DNA of 64,000 nucleotides from Bdellovibrionales bacterium RIFOXYC1_FULL_37_79 (lineage in GTDB: Bacteria; Bdellovibrionota; Bacteriovoracia; Bacteriovoracales; Bacteriovoracaceae). Below the pieces are notes generated by a model, which was given only the letters and a program-made list of their open reading frames with translations, ran no database searches and had not been told where the DNA came from. The translations under genes were made by a program, and so were the position numbers. This document shows positions 17,267 to 25,450 of this stretch, piece after piece (the first letter of the stretch is position 1; each line of letters opens with the position of its first letter). The stretch spans positions 1 to 64,000 of the forward strand of contig MEQB01000003.1 in assembly GCA_001770015.1 (NCBI GenBank), read 5' to 3'.

Positions 17267-17295
17267 TGGACAATATTTACAAATGACGTTATAAC
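17267..17295 (+). promoter_or_regulatory. Promoter upstream of leader ORF and nfo-like gene
   Basis: -35 TGGACA (17267-17272), 17-bp spacer, -10 TATAAC (17290-17295), each matching five of six consensus bases. The start near 17302 would give a leader of about 124 nt before the nfo-like ATG. Confidence 0.55.
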
Positions 17296-17345
17296 GCATC
17301 ATCAAGTCGCTATCTAAATGATGACATTCTTTAGGAGTTACAGCA

Positions 17346-17393
17346 ATGAAAATTTCGCAAACTTGTTTTTCAGAAAAAAAAATTATTAAGTAA
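17346..17393 (+). CDS. Possible 15-residue leader peptide
   Basis: ATG 17346 begins a 15-codon ORF (MKISQTCFSEKKIIK) ending TAA at 17391-17393. A good AGGAG (17333-17337) lies 8 bases upstream. It lies between the promoter at 17267-17295 and the nfo-like start at 17426. The strong ribosome site and position suggest a translated leader, but so short an ORF can arise by chance. Confidence 0.3.
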   Translation: MKISQTCFSEKKIIK

Positions 17394-17425
17394 ACGAAAC
17401 GTCAATTTCATAAGGAGTTCAGTTA

Positions 17426-18265
17426 ATGCGATCTGACAGACTATTATTCGGCACAGCAGGTATCCCCAACAGTACGGTAAAAAAAAATAATCCAGTGGAA
17501 GGTGTAAAACAGATCCATGCTCTCGGATTGGACTGTATGCAACTTGAATTTGCCCACGGCGTTCGTATGAAAGAGGAGGTCTCCTCAAGTCTAAGAAAAA
17601 TTTCTTATGAGCTGGGCATTCCCCTCACCTCCCACGGGCCTTATTATATAAACTTGAATGCCAGAGAGCAGGACAAGATTGATTCTTCGGTAGAACGAAT
17701 TATCCAAACCGCAAAAATTTCCGACTTGTGTGGTGCTGAATCCATGACCTTTCACGCTGCTTTTTATATGAAAGACTCGCCTTACGATGTATTTGATCTA
17801 GTAGAAAAAAGCATGAGTGTGATTGAGGAACGATTAAGTCGTTTGGACATACAAATTGAGCTTCGCCCCGAACTTACTGGTAAAACAAGTCAGTTTGGTT
17901 CACTTGATGAACTCATTAGCCTCACCAAAAGTGTTTCTTCGTGCCGGCCTTGCATGGATTTTTCCCACCTGTTTGCAAGAACAAATGCCTACAATAACTT
18001 CCAGCAATTTTGTGAAGTACTTGATCGTCTTAAACTCGAGCTTGGAGATAGATCTCTCCAAAATATGCATATCCATTTGTCAGGCATAAGCTCAAATTCT
18101 AAAGGCGACCTTAAACACTTAAATCTGAACCAGTCAAAATTCAACTGGAAGGAATTGATGCAAGCCTTGAAAAGTTATAACTGTCGTGGCTATATTATCT
18201 GCGGCAGCCCTAATTTAGAAGTAGATGCTAAAATGATGAAAGATTATTACATGAGTTTGCAATAA
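17426..18265 (+). CDS. Endonuclease IV-like (AP endonuclease family 2) protein
   Basis: A 279-residue TIM-barrel protein of the Nfo type. Nfo enzymes cleave DNA at abasic sites with three zinc ions. Family landmarks in order are SHGPYYINLN, MTFHAAFY (His ligand), IELRPELTGKTSQFGS (Glu ligand), CMDFSHLFAR (Asp and His ligands), NMHIHLSG and GDLKHLNL. The last ligand, Glu in the archaeal-type I-C-E-S-P motif, is Gly260 here (IICGSP). The metal site may therefore be incomplete, or the real function may differ. AAGGAG lies 8-9 bases before ATG. A strong promoter and a leader ORF precede it. It is convergent with the next gene, with no gap. Confidence 0.8.
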   Translation: MRSDRLLFGTAGIPNSTVKKNNPVEGVKQIHALGLDCMQLEFAHGVRMKEEVSSSLRKISYELGIPLTSHGPYYINLNAREQDKIDSSVERIIQTAKISDLCGAESMTFHAAFYMKDSPYDVFDLVEKSMSVIEERLSRLDIQIELRPELTGKTSQFGSLDELISLTKSVSSCRPCMDFSHLFARTNAYNNFQQFCEVLDRLKLELGDRSLQNMHIHLSGISSNSKGDLKHLNLNQSKFNWKELMQALKSYNCRGYIICGSPNLEVDAKMMKDYYMSLQ

Positions 18266-18781
18266 TCAGTTTGGTCCCTTGGTTTCTTCCTCATCCTCCA
18301 AGTCTTTTTCCAGAATATCTTTATCGGTTATATTAATTTTTTCCTTGGAATTAATATATGTTTTTACATTTTGAACATCAGATATGAGCCAGTTCTCATT
18401 TTGTTTTTCAATTTTCGCAATTTTTTTGACTTCTATATTAAATTTAGCTTCACGTTTTTTATCATCTTTAAAATCTACATAACTCAAATTGTAAGTTATA
18501 AAACAAATATCAGCTTTACAATTCTCTAACACAATTTTAAAACTCTTCTTTTGAAGCTTGTCTACAGATGCATATTTTTTAAACTCCACTTCATCCATTT
18601 CGGCAATCAGGTTTTTCAATCTTCCATGAGTTTGTTCCAACAATGCATCCCGGCTTTGATTTTCTTGAAAGCGATAGGAAATAAAATCAATCAAGGCCCT
18701 TTCAGCCGTTTTTTCTTTCCTGCAAGAAATAATCAGAGTTGAAAACACCAATAAAATAAATGTCATTTGTTTCATATTCAA
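18266..18781 (-). CDS. Lipoprotein of unknown function
   Basis: A 171-residue predicted lipoprotein with lipobox IISC (Cys20). The mature part is charged, with a Cys-x-x-x-x-Cys pair (CKADIC, about residues 87-92) and a beta-rich NENWLISDVQN stretch typical of small periplasmic domains. It ends in an acidic tail. It overlaps the upstream PilZ-like membrane gene by 4 bp, so the two are translated together. I recognise no family. Confidence 0.65.
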   Translation of the reverse strand: MNMKQMTFILLVFSTLIISCRKEKTAERALIDFISYRFQENQSRDALLEQTHGRLKNLIAEMDEVEFKKYASVDKLQKKSFKIVLENCKADICFITYNLSYVDFKDDKKREAKFNIEVKKIAKIEKQNENWLISDVQNVKTYINSKEKINITDKDILEKDLEDEEETKGPN

Positions 18782-19515
18782 GTCCTAGCAAAAAAAGGGG
18801 TATAACCTCTATCCCTAATTATAGTATAAAAATCTCTCCAACCCCAGCTTGTTTTTTCATTTTTAGTCTTAATAAATTTAAGTCCGTAACCTTTGTCATA
18901 AGAGGAGACAATTTTCCCGTATTCCTCAAAAGTTTCATTTTCAAATTTCAATCTTAAAATAATAGGCGATTCCATCAATCGCATATCCATTTTTTGTTCT
19001 GATTCATCAATTAAACAAAAAATACCTCGCTGATCCCAATTGGTCAGTTTAATTGGAAAAATAACTCCACTTTTTAATTCAATTTCTGATACAAAATCAT
19101 AATAGAATTTTTTCCAGCAGTCATATTTACTATATCCTGGACGATAAACGACATCTTCCAGTTCGATATTCCAAAGTAAGTAGTAAGTAAAAAAAATGAG
19201 TACATGAAAAAAAATCAACACCAGAACAATTTTGTCAAGTTTATAGAAAAAAATGTCAAATTCACTCAACAGGGTCAGTATCATAAACAAAAGTATTACA
19301 AATTTCGACCATCTTTTAACCAGATAAACTGACACCATCGAAACCAAAACCAGCAGTAATAAAATTTTATTATTAACAATAAAATTAAAACTTTTCACCA
19401 AATTAAAGGCAGATTCACCACTGTCAAGGGAAGCCAATATATAAGAGTAAAGATATGACAAAAATAAGAAAGCAATATATTGGTAAACAATAACACTTCT
19501 TCTAAATAATCTCAT
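18778..19515 (-). CDS. Membrane protein with PilZ-like C-terminal domain
   Basis: The 245-residue protein has four hydrophobic helices in its first ~115 residues and a soluble C-terminal part (about 130-235). The latter resembles a PilZ domain: LTNWDQRGIFCLID takes the place of the D/N-x-S-x-x-G strand, and KGYGLKFIK fits the G-x-G-x-x-F strand. PilZ domains bind cyclic di-GMP. The N-terminal R-x-x-x-R motif is not clearly identifiable, so ligand binding is uncertain. It is coupled to a lipoprotein gene by a 4-bp overlap. Confidence 0.6.
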   Translation of the reverse strand: MRLFRRSVIVYQYIAFLFLSYLYSYILASLDSGESAFNLVKSFNFIVNNKILLLLVLVSMVSVYLVKRWSKFVILLFMILTLLSEFDIFFYKLDKIVLVLIFFHVLIFFTYYLLWNIELEDVVYRPGYSKYDCWKKFYYDFVSEIELKSGVIFPIKLTNWDQRGIFCLIDESEQKMDMRLMESPIILRLKFENETFEEYGKIVSSYDKGYGLKFIKTKNEKTSWGWRDFYTIIRDRGYTPFFART

Positions 19516-19550
19516 ATATAAACCATCGCCTTATTTTGATACTGTTTAAC

Positions 19551-19579
19551 TTGGTAACCCAAAGATTTCGTAATATAGT
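19551..19579 (+). promoter_or_regulatory. Promoter of ferredoxin gene (leaderless transcript likely)
   Basis: -35 TTGGTA (19551-19556), 17-bp spacer, -10 TATAGT (19574-19579). Transcription would begin 7-9 bases later, at or within two bases of the ATG at 19588. No Shine-Dalgarno is present, which is consistent with leaderless mRNA. Confidence 0.5.
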
Positions 19580-19587
19580 TATTATAT

Positions 19588-19782
19588 ATGATAACAAACC
19601 TAAAAATCCAATCCAACTGCATAAAATGTGATATGTGTAAAATACTTTGCCCGGAAAACGCCATTATTAACGTTGAAAATGAATATTTTCTGGAGACATG
19701 GGCCTGTTCGTTGTGCAATATTTGCGTAAAAATTTGCCCGGTTGATTGTATAAAAAGCAATAAGGATTGCGATGAAATTTAA
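19588..19782 (+). CDS. 2[4Fe-4S] ferredoxin
   Basis: This 64-residue protein has two complete C-x-x-C-x-x-C-x-x-x-C-P motifs: CIKCDMCKILCP (Cys11, 14, 17, 21) and CSLCNICVKICP. It is a low-potential dicluster electron carrier in the cytoplasm. It is convergent with murU, which ends 28 bp away, and divergent from the PilZ-like gene. No redox partner is encoded nearby. The start is set by the predicted promoter and the absence of any upstream alternative. Confidence 0.88.
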   Translation: MITNLKIQSNCIKCDMCKILCPENAIINVENEYFLETWACSLCNICVKICPVDCIKSNKDCDEI

Positions 19783-19809
19783 AAAACCCTTAAGCGTAAA
19801 AAACAACCA

Positions 19810-20751
19810 CTACACAACTTCATCAATAAGTTCATTAAAATATAATCCCGTCGAATTAATAATGGTTTTTTGATTGGACTTTAAAATAATTGCTTGATAA
19901 TTCTGTGGATTACTAAATGGGAACTTTGAAAAATTTAATACCTTTTTATCGTAACAATCTGATTTTTGCCCCGTCATTATGGGCCCAGCAATTCCCAATC
20001 TGGAAAACAAATTAACCTGGGAATCAAATTCATCCGCCACTTTAAAGCAAGTCTCAAAGTATCGTTGAGATGTTCCAAAATCATAGTAATGATAATCTCT
20101 TGCTGAAGTAATAAAGATTTGATCAGATTTGTAATTAGCAACCGTCTCCCAAAAATTAGAAACCCCAGGCACATATGTCAATCTATCCATATTAATAATT
20201 CCCATTCCTGAAAAAGTAAGATAGGAATCATTTTTGTTTTTTTGAATGTTTTTAATATTGATAATCTCTTGCAAAAGATTGTCTTTTACAACCAATTCGT
20301 TATACCCATCTTTCAAAGAACAATTTAATGGGAATAAAACAGCGGTATGACGGCTTGATTCTATACATGCCCGCTCCCAAATCTCCGGGTGTGGAAAATA
20401 AAACTGATCAGAATTCAAAACCAACAACTTTGAAAAAGCTCCTTTTTTCAATTTTAATAGGTTATGGATGGTGCCTCCACTTTTTAAAAGCACTGGTTCA
20501 TGTAAAAGAATTATATCTCTACCATATTCTTTTTGCTTAATATATTCATTGATCTGATTGGACAAATGATGAGTATTGATAAAAATTCTCTTAATTTTGA
20601 GATTTCTTAAATACGTTATCTGGTAATCCAATATGGTTTGTTCAAATATGGGCCAAAGTGGCTTGGGTAACTGCTTTCCTATTATTCCCATGCGGGTACC
20701 AAATCCAGCACATAATAGGAGAGCAGTATCAATTGGTGTAATAATGTCCAT
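19810..20751 (-). CDS. murU: N-acetylmuramate-1-phosphate uridylyltransferase MurU-like
   Basis: A 313-residue nucleotidyltransferase. It has the N-terminal NTP-binding loop LLCAGFGTRM followed by LPKPLWPI, then EPVLLKSGGTIHNLL and the metal-binding LVLNSDQFYF. Sequence alone would allow a hexose-1-phosphate nucleotidyltransferase. The gene overlaps an AmgK-like kinase gene by 23 bp, and this pair defines the MurNAc recycling route that converts MurNAc-1-P to UDP-MurNAc and bypasses de novo synthesis. Its C-terminal ~80 residues have no obvious motif. Recovery of peptidoglycan sugars would suit a predator or a recycler. Confidence 0.8.
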   Translation of the reverse strand: MDIITPIDTALLLCAGFGTRMGIIGKQLPKPLWPIFEQTILDYQITYLRNLKIKRIFINTHHLSNQINEYIKQKEYGRDIILLHEPVLLKSGGTIHNLLKLKKGAFSKLLVLNSDQFYFPHPEIWERACIESSRHTAVLFPLNCSLKDGYNELVVKDNLLQEIINIKNIQKNKNDSYLTFSGMGIINMDRLTYVPGVSNFWETVANYKSDQIFITSARDYHYYDFGTSQRYFETCFKVADEFDSQVNLFSRLGIAGPIMTGQKSDCYDKKVLNFSKFPFSNPQNYQAIILKSNQKTIINSTGLYFNELIDEVV

Positions 20752-21769
20752 AAATAATCTTTCTTAGTTCATTTAACGAAGGATCTTTAAACAAAAATTC
20801 CTTTAATTTTTCCATGGCATAGCCAATATATTTCAAATATCTATAATCTTTTCTCTGGCTGACAAAAAAAGAAAAACTTCCTACTGCTTTAAAAATTCTT
20901 TGGATGGCCATTAAATTATAATATTTTTCAAAATCTTCATACGACTCTTGGTAACCGGTCGATTTCAAAAAATTGTCCCAATAATATTTTTTAATTTTTT
21001 CTACATTCAGATCATTCACCTTATGATAGCAATCTTCCAGAATAGAAACCAAATCATATTGAGGTATGCCAATCCTGGCATCTTGAAAATCAATCAAAAC
21101 CAATTCTTCATTCACCACCATAATGTTTCTGGTATGAAAATCTCGATGACAGAGGACAAATTTGGTATCTGATAACTTTTTACATAAACTTTCAAAGTGT
21201 AACAACAGACATCGTTGTTCATTCTCCGAAAGATGATGACCTAGAAAATTGATGAAAAAGTTTTTAATCGAAAAATTCATCTCACTAAGAAGTTTCTCCT
21301 GATCAAACATCAGTTTGGCAAAATTTGCATCAGGATAGTTTTGATATTTGATTTTATGAATTTTTATCAAGTTATCCACTGCTTTTTTTAAAAAATCATA
21401 CTCTTCACCGATTGAATTGATATGTGCAAAACGCATGAGCAGGGTTTCATCTCCCAGATCTTCTTGTAAAATATAACCTGATTTATCAATGGTATCGTAG
21501 ATGATTGGGGTTCTAACTTTATTTTTTAAAAAAGCCTCACCTACTACAATAAAGTTAGATCTGGCATCAAATTCATTTTTAACAGTTTCCAGACAAACTA
21601 CATACCGGTTACGGTTTGTGTTAATTCGATAGTAGGTTCTCGTAGAAGCATCGCCCGGTAAACGATTAATCCCCAGAATACTTTCTTTGGGCACACATCC
21701 CTTCTCCATTGAATCTGCCACAAGTTCATAAACTAATAAATTATTATTCTCGGTCATTTTTGTTTCCAT
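20729..21769 (-). CDS. amgK: N-acetylmuramate/N-acetylglucosamine kinase AmgK-like
   Basis: This 346-residue APH-fold kinase phosphorylates the anomeric hydroxyl of MurNAc or GlcNAc. The AmgK pattern is clear: RLPGDASTRTYYRI near the start, the catalytic loop LCHRDFHTRNIM, and the metal Asp in LIDFQDARIG followed by YDLVSILED. It overlaps murU downstream by 23 bp and the degenerate M48 lipoprotein upstream by 26 bp, so all three are one transcriptional unit. An AGGAT site precedes ATG 21769, and Met5 is an alternative. Confidence 0.88.
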   Translation of the reverse strand: METKMTENNNLLVYELVADSMEKGCVPKESILGINRLPGDASTRTYYRINTNRNRYVVCLETVKNEFDARSNFIVVGEAFLKNKVRTPIIYDTIDKSGYILQEDLGDETLLMRFAHINSIGEEYDFLKKAVDNLIKIHKIKYQNYPDANFAKLMFDQEKLLSEMNFSIKNFFINFLGHHLSENEQRCLLLHFESLCKKLSDTKFVLCHRDFHTRNIMVVNEELVLIDFQDARIGIPQYDLVSILEDCYHKVNDLNVEKIKKYYWDNFLKSTGYQESYEDFEKYYNLMAIQRIFKAVGSFSFFVSQRKDYRYLKYIGYAMEKLKEFLFKDPSLNELRKIIYGHYYTN

Positions 21770-22559
21770 ATCCTGCCCTGGTTAATTCTTTTTTAAAATT
21801 ATAAAAATCTACTGAAGATCTCCGCTCAAATCTTTGGGCATCGTCGTTGGAAATTCCCTGTCCAACAATAAATTTTTTAAAAATAAATTCTTGTCTGGAA
21901 ATTTTCTGGGTATCCCCCCCATGCTGCAGGATAAAATCCATCGAATTTCTATTTTGTATTTGTAACCAACTTAAATATGCAATGGCATCATAACCCGCTC
22001 TTTTCATTGTGTAAAATGCCCACTTATCAATTTCTGTTTGATTTTTTTCAGATAATCTAAGCAGCGACAATAGTCTCTCTGTGTCGATATATCCAATAGA
22101 AACGACACTTTTTCTTCCATAAATTTCATATTGTACCCGAAAAATTTCAGCACTCAAGACCGAAATTAAGATATCCTCATGTTTAAGATATTTATGAATC
22201 AATTCAGAAGAAAAAAAGAATTTTCCATTAGGTAATGAAAAGGTAAATGGCGTTTTACTGTCGATAATATAAAAGGATGGTTGAATTTTTTTAGTGTAGT
22301 ATAATTCATTTTCTAGGGTTAATTTCATGTAGATACTGGTTAGATATTCAAGACTTTGATTACCAAGTTTAAGATTTTTTATTCCCGGAGTTTGCAGATA
22401 GTGATCTCCCAGCGCCGAAAGATGCATTAAATAATCACGATCTTCCATCTTTTTATAACTTGCCAGCACATTATTTTTTTTCTCTGGATGAAAAACATCC
22501 TGTATCATTGAACAAGATATAAAAAAAATTAAAATGATTAAAATACTAAATTTTTCCAT
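21744..22559 (-). CDS. M48-like lipoprotein with broken zinc motif
   Basis: A 271-residue predicted lipoprotein (lipobox FISC, Cys16). Its mature region follows the periplasmic M48 layout: TPFTFSLPNGKFFFSSELIHKYLKHEDILISVL, then the position of HExxH, then EIDKWAFYTMKRAGYDAIAYLSWL, which mirrors the E-x-x-A-D...GYDP segment of BepA-like proteases. HExxH is replaced by AEIFR (residues 137-141), so both zinc His are lost while the Glu stays. It is probably catalytically dead. It heads the operon with amgK and murU, so it may bind cell wall or act as a chaperone or regulator of envelope turnover. A hairpin with a T-run abuts its start codon. Confidence 0.65.
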   Translation of the reverse strand: MEKFSILIILIFFISCSMIQDVFHPEKKNNVLASYKKMEDRDYLMHLSALGDHYLQTPGIKNLKLGNQSLEYLTSIYMKLTLENELYYTKKIQPSFYIIDSKTPFTFSLPNGKFFFSSELIHKYLKHEDILISVLSAEIFRVQYEIYGRKSVVSIGYIDTERLLSLLRLSEKNQTEIDKWAFYTMKRAGYDAIAYLSWLQIQNRNSMDFILQHGGDTQKISRQEFIFKKFIVGQGISNDDAQRFERRSSVDFYNFKKELTRAGYGNKNDRE

Positions 22560-22587
22560 AAAAAACCCTAGCTAGTCAGCTAGGGTT
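22559..22587 (-). terminator. Intrinsic terminator, also covering the next gene's ribosome site
   Basis: AACCCTAGCT (22564-22573) and AGCTAGGGTT (22578-22587) form a perfect 10-bp stem with a 4-nt loop. Read leftward it is followed by a T-run and then, immediately, by the ATG of the M48-like lipoprotein (22557-22559). It fits as terminator of the LysM gene. The only purine-rich ribosome site candidate for the next gene (TAGGG) is inside the stem. Confidence 0.7.
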
Positions 22588-22640
22588 AATTATATCAGAT
22601 CCGTTTAAATTACACCAAACAGGTTAACAATAATTCCAAA

Positions 22641-23276
22641 CTAAAGTGATGCCAGATTGGCAAGATCTGGGTAATGAAGGGTAAAACCGGCAAAAATTAA
22701 ATCAGGATTTTTAATCATTGGACGATTGTTTTCCCAAATATTTTTCCACTTACTTTTAGTATTATAATATTTTTCAGAGATAGTACCCAAGGTTTCACCT
22801 CGCACTATCAAATGCGGGTTACCCGATGGTTGCCAGGAAAACGCTTGAGCGGGAACTGCATATCTTATGGTCTTTCCGACTATTAACCCTGAGCGATTAA
22901 CCTGGTTCATTTGCTCTAAATCCTTCCACTTGGTATAATCCCCATAAAGCTTGAAGGCAATCAACATCAATGTATCACCTGGTTGAATAATATAATCGGC
23001 CATGTCGTTTATTGATATATTTCTATCACTGACTTGATTACCAGATGCAGACGCTACCTCTGCGGGCATGGTATCCACCTTGACGCTCTCATCAGATTGC
23101 GTTCCCGATAAGTCACTTTCGGTCTCAGCCTTATCAACATCAAGATCATCCACTTCCAATGCCTCTGTAGAACTGTCCACATCTGAAATATTTTCTGTGT
23201 TTTCATTATTTGATCCTCCCGAACACGAAACCAGTGTCAGCATAGACAAAACAATCAACACCCTAATCTCTTTCAT
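22641..23276 (-). CDS. LysM-domain lipoprotein
   Basis: A 211-residue predicted lipoprotein (lipobox LVSC, Cys18). A Ser/Glu/Asp-rich linker (to about residue 85) is followed by two LysM peptidoglycan-binding modules. The first is about 92-140 (YIIQPGDTLMLIAFKLYGD) and the second about 157-205 (LIVRGETLGTISEKYYNT). It probably tethers the outer membrane to the cell wall. It has no catalytic domain. The good terminator downstream and a 61-bp gap upstream suggest its own unit or the end of the transglycosylase unit. Confidence 0.9.
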   Translation of the reverse strand: MKEIRVLIVLSMLTLVSCSGGSNNENTENISDVDSSTEALEVDDLDVDKAETESDLSGTQSDESVKVDTMPAEVASASGNQVSDRNISINDMADYIIQPGDTLMLIAFKLYGDYTKWKDLEQMNQVNRSGLIVGKTIRYAVPAQAFSWQPSGNPHLIVRGETLGTISEKYYNTKSKWKNIWENNRPMIKNPDLIFAGFTLHYPDLANLASL

Positions 23277-23337
23277 AATTCCTCCTAAGAGTTAAACATG
23301 ATCAGTGATTTAATTGTAAGCCCGGACGGTTTTTTTT

Positions 23338-25425
23338 TTAATAGGTAGAACCTTCCGCTTGCTGAAACTTTACAAAAAAGTCTGACGGAATTGCTTTACT
23401 AATATCAGCATTTTCTTTTAATAGATTATAAAAGAAAAGATTTCTAAAGATCAATTTTACATACCAGCAGGTTTCCTGATAGGGGATGGCCTCAATATCA
23501 ATAATCGGATCATTACTGTTTAGATACTTAGTACGCCATCTTTTAACGGCAGTTTCGCCGGCATTATACGCTGCCAGTACAAATATTAAATTACCGTCAT
23601 ATTTTTTTACCAGATTGTTAAAATACCGGATTCCAAGTTCAAGATTTATATCCGGAACATAAAGATTTTCTTTTCTTAAATTTCTTTTTAGCATTTTACC
23701 AGTTGCCGGCATCAGTTGCATCAATCCCCTGGCGCCGGCAGGAGATCTGGCATGTGTATTAAAGGCTGATTCTTGCCTGATTAACGAAAGAATTAAAATT
23801 GGATCAAAGTTGGTTTTATGTTTTTCAATTTTATTTAAATAATTGACCGGAAAAAGCTTTTGTAAAAAATCAAAACTTATTTGATCAATGCTCCGGGAAG
23901 AACCTTGATCAAATAGCTTAAAAAATGCCAAATGCTGATTATTATAATTTAAAACATGGGCAATATTGGTTATTAATAATTTTTCATAATCAAGCTGGTT
24001 GGCAATTTTTCTACTCAACATTATTTTTTTATCATTACTGTTCATCAATACATTAATTTCTTTACTGATAAAAACCCCGTACGACAACTTGGACCATAGA
24101 TTCAGCCTTTTTAATGCCTTTATGGTTTCATCTTCGCACTCAACCGTGGTTAACAATTTATCTCTCTCATTTTTTTTAAAATCAAAAGCAGGTGGCTTGA
24201 TTTCTTCAAAACCATTTCTTTTATTCATTATTTTCAAGGACAATACTGAATAATATGAAAAAAATGAGGACTTGATTAATTTGCGATATAACACATCGGC
24301 CTGTTGAATATTTTTATTTTTTTCAAAAGTATATGCAATCCAAAACCGTAAACGATCATCATATTTATCCCAGGAAGCAAGCATGTTTTTTTCATTTATT
24401 ATATTTACATTATCCACATATTTTTTAGCATACAGGTTTGCCCATAATAACATAAACCAGGTCTGTTGCTCTTTTCCCGGCAAGGTAATTTCCGTAGTAA
24501 TCTGCAAAAGACCTAACGCCGTTTCCGTCAAGCCATAGACCAACAATAACTCTTTTCCCAGATCAGTAAAATGCTGCCAGACAATTTCTTTTTCAATCGC
24601 CTGCAGATTTGTTTTATAAAAATTTATAAGTTCAACAATTTGCTGATAAGCCAATTCAATTTTATTTTCGCCTAGTTTGCGATTAATTTCCCTCACCCGC
24701 TCTCGAAACTCATTGGTATGAGACGAAAAACCCATGGACTTGCTTGCGTTAATTTTCAAAATCTCATTTTTGAATTCATCTGATAAATTCAGATCCTCTA
24801 ATATTTTATCAGGTATATTGGTTTTTTTTATTATTGATTCTTTGGCCAAAAGACTTGAAATAACTGACCACAAGGATTCATTTTTTTTAATTTTATTCAA
24901 GATTTTTTGAGTATTGTTTTCCTCGCCTGCCATAAACAAAAAGTCAGTGTTCTTTTTAAAAAAACTTAAATTACTTTCTTTTAATAGCTCGTAGCCGTTA
25001 TTTTCATCAAGTTTTTCAAAGAAAATTTTTCGACATAACGGACTTATTTTTTTGTCCAAATACCAAACCCCGGCTATCACTTTATTCTCGTATCCCGAAC
25101 AAGTAACAACAATTTCGCTTATTTTTATTGCTGGATCGCCAAGTTTTTTTAAAATATCCAGCTCTTCTTTTAGGTTTGAAAAAAGTTCCAAACTTGGATT
25201 TATCTGAATTTTTTTAACCAGCGAAATATTTATTTTTCCCTTACTTAAATTTGCAATAAGTTCGACCAGGTTTCTTCCCAAAACCTCACTTTCGGCATTA
25301 TTTTGTAATTCAAAAAAAGCATTCACCGAATCAGCCGACTCAAGCGCAAGTTCTTCTGTTTTTATATTTGCCAAAAGATTGTTTATTAAAACAATGAATA
25401 CTAATATAACGAGATATTTTACCAA
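23338..25425 (-). CDS. Soluble lytic murein transglycosylase (Slt70-like)
   Basis: A roughly 695-residue periplasmic enzyme cleaving the MurNAc-GlcNAc bond to 1,6-anhydro products. A signal peptide is followed by a long alpha-helical superhelix domain and a C-terminal SLT domain. The SLT domain has the catalytic Glu near residue 552 in RQESAFNTHA, then SPAGARGLMQLMP and AAYNAGETAV. I place the start at TTG 25425 because AGGAGG lies four bases upstream and the signal peptide then begins normally. The frame is also open to a GTG at 25449, which would put the ribosome site inside the gene. It follows the HAMP gene by 25 bp. Confidence 0.88.
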   Translation of the reverse strand: MVKYLVILVFIVLINNLLANIKTEELALESADSVNAFFELQNNAESEVLGRNLVELIANLSKGKINISLVKKIQINPSLELFSNLKEELDILKKLGDPAIKISEIVVTCSGYENKVIAGVWYLDKKISPLCRKIFFEKLDENNGYELLKESNLSFFKKNTDFLFMAGEENNTQKILNKIKKNESLWSVISSLLAKESIIKKTNIPDKILEDLNLSDEFKNEILKINASKSMGFSSHTNEFRERVREINRKLGENKIELAYQQIVELINFYKTNLQAIEKEIVWQHFTDLGKELLLVYGLTETALGLLQITTEITLPGKEQQTWFMLLWANLYAKKYVDNVNIINEKNMLASWDKYDDRLRFWIAYTFEKNKNIQQADVLYRKLIKSSFFSYYSVLSLKIMNKRNGFEEIKPPAFDFKKNERDKLLTTVECEDETIKALKRLNLWSKLSYGVFISKEINVLMNSNDKKIMLSRKIANQLDYEKLLITNIAHVLNYNNQHLAFFKLFDQGSSRSIDQISFDFLQKLFPVNYLNKIEKHKTNFDPILILSLIRQESAFNTHARSPAGARGLMQLMPATGKMLKRNLRKENLYVPDINLELGIRYFNNLVKKYDGNLIFVLAAYNAGETAVKRWRTKYLNSNDPIIDIEAIPYQETCWYVKLIFRNLFFYNLLKENADISKAIPSDFFVKFQQAEGSTY

Positions 25426-25450
25426 ACAACCTCCTGTCGTTTTCACCAAG

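Noticed and set aside
19512-19806. Leftward frames opposite the ferredoxin gene
   Set aside because: They are antisense to the two intact Cys motifs of the ferredoxin and encode no recognisable protein.
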